Part shown: piece after piece, positions 60,252-64,000 of the stretch | Layout of the letters: each line of letters starts with the position of its first letter | Numbering within the stretch: the first letter of the stretch is position 1 | NCBI RefSeq assembly: GCF_010389155.1 | Contig: NC_057761.1 | Span: 55,860,587 to 55,924,586, forward strand | DNA: 64,000 bases | Direction: 5' to 3' | Source: Erigeron canadensis | Lineage: Eukaryota > Streptophyta > Magnoliopsida > Asterales > Asteraceae | Translations under genes and position numbers: made by a program | Notes under the pieces: generated by a model | Told to the model about the DNA's origin: nothing | Database searches by the model: none | What the model saw: only the letters and a program-made list of their open reading frames with translations

Positions 60252-63200
60252 ATGAATATTTTATCTTTGAACATTTGTGGGACTGGGGAGCGAGATCCTA
60301 ATAAAATTTCAAAAATTTCCAGTATCATTAATAAGTATAAGGTAAAATTTGTGGGGTTACAAGAAACTTTTATGAAGTCAGATTGTCTTTTCTTGATTCG
60401 TTCTTTATGGGGTAACTCTCAGTTTGCTTTTGAAATTGTTCCCTCTATCGGGCATGCGGGACGGATTATCTCTATTTGGAATCCAGATTTGTTTGTGAAG
60501 AAAAGGGTGATATCGTATCAGAATATTCTGATAGTTAAAGGGAAGTAGCATGATATGAAGCTAGATGTTTTTATGATTAATGTTTACGCGCCTCAAGATG
60601 AAAAAAGGAAACGAGAGCTGTGGAACTTTATTGTTGATTTTTAGTCAAATAATCCAGGGCACTACATTGTCTTTGGAGACTTCAATTCTGTCAGGATCAA
60701 AATGGAAAGATTTGGATCACAGCTTTCTTTAGCTAATGCCTCACATTTTAATGACTTTATTTCCAATCGGAACTTTGTAGATGTCCCTATGGGGGGATAC
60801 AAATTTACTCGTGTTGACTGGTCATGGTCTAAAGGCAGTAAACTTGATAGATTTTTGGTGGCGGATAATACTTGGCATCAAATGGGGAAAATTGAGGTTG
60901 TGGTTCTTGATCGCATCATTTTAGAACACCATCCTATTTAGCTTAGAAAATTCCATCCTGATTATGGGCCTATTTCGTTCAAAGTTTATCACTCTTGGTT
61001 TGAAGAAGATGGTTTTGATAAGTTAGTGAAAGATTTTTGGGCGAAAGGTAATGTTCAGACATCTTCCTCTGATATGATATACTTCAAGAACAAATTAAAA
61101 GGTTTAAAGAATGTAATCCACTCTTGGGTTGGTGAAAAGAAGTCAAATAAAGATTAGTTGGATATTCTTCAAGATAATCTGTGCAGATTGGATAAAATCG
61201 TGGACTCTGGTTGTGTAGATTCTCAGGTGGGTATTGAAAGAATACAAACTATCAACCAAATCCACAGATTGGGTCGTCAGATTAAAAAATACCTTATTCA
61301 AAAATCTCGCATCAAGTGGAGTGTGGAAGCTAATGAGAACTCTAAGTTTTTCCATGACATTATCAACAAAAAACGAAAACAACGGTCGGTTCATGGCATC
61401 AAAGCTAATGGAACTTGGGTAGAAGACCCATAAGTGGTTAAGGAAACTTTTTTTAATCACTTTGCTAAAAAAATTCGGGAAAGGTGATACAATATCTTAT
61501 GCTTATCGTCCTAGCAGGTTCAAAAATTTATCTCATCAACAAATTGAAGCACTTGAAAACAATGTTTCTGAAGAAGAAATCAAAGATGCAGTCTGGGAGT
61601 GTGGCAATGAAAAGTCTCTTGGTTCTGACGGTTTCACCTTTGGATTTATTAAAAGATATTGGGATATAGTGAAAGACGATCTTTTGGCGGGGATATAAGA
61701 ATTCTTCATTAAAGGTTACTTTCCCATTGGGTGTAATGCCTCGTTCATCACTCTTATTCCAAAAATCGCATCCCCGTTGGTGGTTAATGATTATAGACCT
61801 ATTAGCTTAATAGGAATAATATGCAAGATTATAGCCAAAATTTTGGCCAACCGCCTTTCCATGGTGATCGATGACTTGGTGGATCCTGTTCAATAAGCTT
61901 TTGTTAAGAACCGTCAAATTTTAGATGGCCCCATGATTCTTAATGAGATTGTTCAATATTTTAGGAAACACAAGAAAAAACTATGATCTTTAAGGTTGAT
62001 ATCGCAAAAGCTTATGACACATTAAGATGTGAGTATCTTCTACCTATTATGCAATTTATGAGTTTTGGATCGAAGTTTCTTGCTTGGATTAAATTTTGTC
62101 TTGAATATGGCTGCTCCTCGATTTTGGTTAATGGCAACCCTACTCGGGAATTTTCTATGGGTCGCGGATTACGTCAAGGTGACCCATTAGCTCTTTTTTT
62201 GTTCATTATAGCTATGGAGGGTTTCCACGTTGCTATGGAGGATGCTAAAGATGCAAACATGTTCAAAGGCAACTTTGGGTGAAGTATGCTTATCACATCT
62301 TATCTACGCATATGATGTGATTGTGTTGGGTGAGTGGTCTCAAGATAATTTTTGTAATGTTCTCAATATCTTTAATTGTTTTTATTTAGCTTTAGGTCTC
62401 CAAATGAATGTTATGAAATCCAAACTGTATGGGATCGGGATTAAAGACATGGAAGTATCTAGAATTGCTAACTTGGTAGGTTGCAAAGGTGAAAAAAATT
62501 CCGTTTATGTATCTTGGAGTTCCTATCGGGGCTAACAACCTGTGTTGGATAAAATTTCTAAGCGTTTATCCAGATGGAGAGCTAAGCTTTTGTCAATTGG
62601 GGGGAGATCAGTTTTGGTTACTTCAGTTCTTGGATCGCTTCCCACATATTACCTTTCTTTGTTTAGCATGCCGATCTCGATTTGTAAAAAGCTAGAGGGT
62701 TTGCGAGCTAATTTTTATTTTTATTTTTTTGGGGGGGGGGGGGGGGAAGATGCCAATGTTCGAAACATTCGCTAGGCTAAGTGGGACCTTATTCTAGCTA
62801 GTAAAGATAGAGGAGGCCTTGACATTGGTAGCCTTCTTTCGTTTAATAAGGCACTTTTGTTCTATTGGCGATGGAGATTCTTTAATCATCCTAATGCGAT
62901 TTGGGTAAAGGTCATAAAAAACATGCACTACAATCATTTATGCACTCCTGGGCAGATCCCTCAGGTGAAGTCGCATGGTCCCTGGTACAAAATAAATCAA
63001 GTTATTTCGGATTTGGAAACTACATGAAAGGTGCCGCTAAACTGTATTAGTAAGAAGATCGGGAATGGTAAAGATACTTTATTTTGGCATGACATTTGGA
63101 TAAATGAATCTTCTTTAGCTCTCCAATTCCCAAGATTGTCTGCCTTGGAAATGTGAAAATTTGCATATGTGGCTGACCGGTGGGATGGTATATCTCTAAC

Positions 63201-63654
63201 TTGGAATTGGAGAAGACCTATTCGGGGTGGAGCTGTGAGTCTCAACTTCAGTCGGTAAATGATTACATCAGAAACATTACTATTATTATTGACACTCCCG
63301 ACAAATGGAAATGGTATTGCGGTAATATGGATTATTTTTTCGGTCAACGGTTTGCGAAAACATATTGACCGTTTGTCTCTCCCTACCCATTATTTGGCTA
63401 CCAGGTGGAATAATATTGTCTCGCGTAAGATTAATATTCATGCATGGAGGGTGTTAAGGGATCGTATTCCAACTTGTTTCAATCTTTGCTTTCGTGGTAT
63501 AGTTAATATTGGTATCACTTGCCCCTTATGTAGTAATGGTATTGAAACCATCTGCCACATATTTTCTGATTGTTCGATTGTTATAAACGTGTGGGAATCT
63601 CTTAGCAAATGGCTAGACATTAAGATTCCTTTTCATTTACCTCCTATAGGATGA
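60252..63654 (+). pseudogene. LINE ORF2 (endonuclease-reverse transcriptase), multiply broken
   Basis: Endonuclease motifs: MNILSLNICGTGE, VGLQETF (catalytic Glu), INVYAPQDEK and FGDFNSV, with the final SDH box degraded to EHH. Reverse transcriptase motifs: [32 protein letters not shown] (motif A Asp), GRGLRQGDPLALFLF, and motif C changed to YAYD. The zinc-binding part near 63380-63650 reads RKINIHAWRVLRDRIPT, then CPLCSN and HIFSDC. Stops lie after about 60548, 60643, 60941, 61157, 61433, 61698 and 61895. Confidence 0.85.
62731..62746. repeat. G16 homopolymer inside the LINE
   Basis: A run of 16 G after a T-rich stretch; it interrupts the LINE ORF2 frame. Length may be uncertain from sequencing. 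Confidence 0.85.
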
Positions 63655-64000
63655 TGAATGCTGTTGATGAGCTGAAGGTTAATAAGTCAACTATTAAGAT
63701 TAGAGAGACTATTATCTATACCGCTTGGTGGGACATATGGAGATTTCGGAATGAAAGTGTCTTTCGCCAAGACAAGAAAAGGGATCTTGGGCTGTTCTAA
63801 TCTATTTTTATTATCTCTTTCCATTGGTACCATCATAGATACAAGAAGAATGATATTCGTTGGGACGATTGGCTCAGAAACCCGTTGTATTCGTTTAATT
63901 GCATGTAGTTAGGAGCGATATAAGTTGTGTAATTGTAGTATATTTGGAATTCTGTAATTTTTGGTTGCTAGTTAATCCCTATATATTATATACTTGTTTT

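Larger units (their letters stand above)
59045..63990 (+). mobile_element. decayed L1-type LINE (ORF1, endonuclease, reverse transcriptase, zf-RVT)
   Basis: The parts follow the order of plant L1 elements: an ORF1-like protein (59045-60074), apurinic endonuclease (60252-60940), linker (60950-61460), reverse transcriptase (61560-62530) and zinc-binding region (63380-63650). At least seven in-frame stops and several frameshifts interrupt ORF2, so it is inactive. Its 5' end is probably near 59040, after the SINE-like A-tail. The 3' end lies at or beyond the right edge; no A-tail is visible inside the window. Confidence 0.85.

Noticed and set aside
60507..60548. Endonuclease segment as a stand-alone gene
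   Set aside because: The stop after VKGK is followed in the same frame by further endonuclease motifs, so it is a broken LINE ORF2.

Overview
The window is AT-rich nuclear DNA of a eudicot plant. The genes have many short exons with GT-AG introns, the encoded proteins are plant-specific families (CASP, NGATHA-like B3, plant DCP1), and the space between them is filled with plant transposons (Helitrons, MITEs, a MULE, an LTR, LINEs, SINE-like copies). The repeat mix would suit an asterid, possibly Asteraceae, but that is only an impression. No tRNA or rRNA gene was recognised.

Gene order from left to right: (1) 3' half of an S28 serine carboxypeptidase (Pro-X carboxypeptidase-like), + strand, 801-2930, cut by the left edge; (2) an NGATHA-like (NGAL) B3 repressor, + strand, 12161-13188 or 14144; (3) an 18-exon LETM1-like gene, - strand, 25964-16655, rebuilt completely in frame (904 codons); (4) an F-box protein of the At2g36090 type, + strand, 29208-30939 (351 aa); (5) decapping activator DCP1, - strand, 52987-44974, 8 exons (364 aa) with one GC-AG intron; (6) a Casparian strip membrane domain protein (CASP), - strand, 55463-54542 (209 aa); (7) ribosomal protein eL21, - strand, 58440-56879 (164 aa), with telo-box and site II motifs in its promoter; (8) a decayed L1-type LINE, + strand, 59045 to the right edge.

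These are independent nuclear genes, not an operon. Genes 2, 3, 4 and 6 nonetheless form a known ancestral neighbourhood. From memory of Arabidopsis loci, NGAL, LETM1-like, F-box and CASP paralogues lie side by side in three duplicated blocks (At2g36080-36100, At3g11550-11580, At5g06200-06250), and this window appears to hold their union. The intergenic regions, especially 3-11.8 kb, 26.7-28.6 kb and 31.7-44.4 kb, are built of nested small transposons. Several have clean target-site duplications (8 bp hAT, 9 bp Mutator-like, 3 bp Harbinger-like), which fixes their ends. I found no convincing undescribed biochemical system. The most notable items are the syntenic block, a duplicated splice-site segment in the LETM1-like gene, the GC-AG intron in DCP1, and large foldback elements, one of them inside a DCP1 intron.
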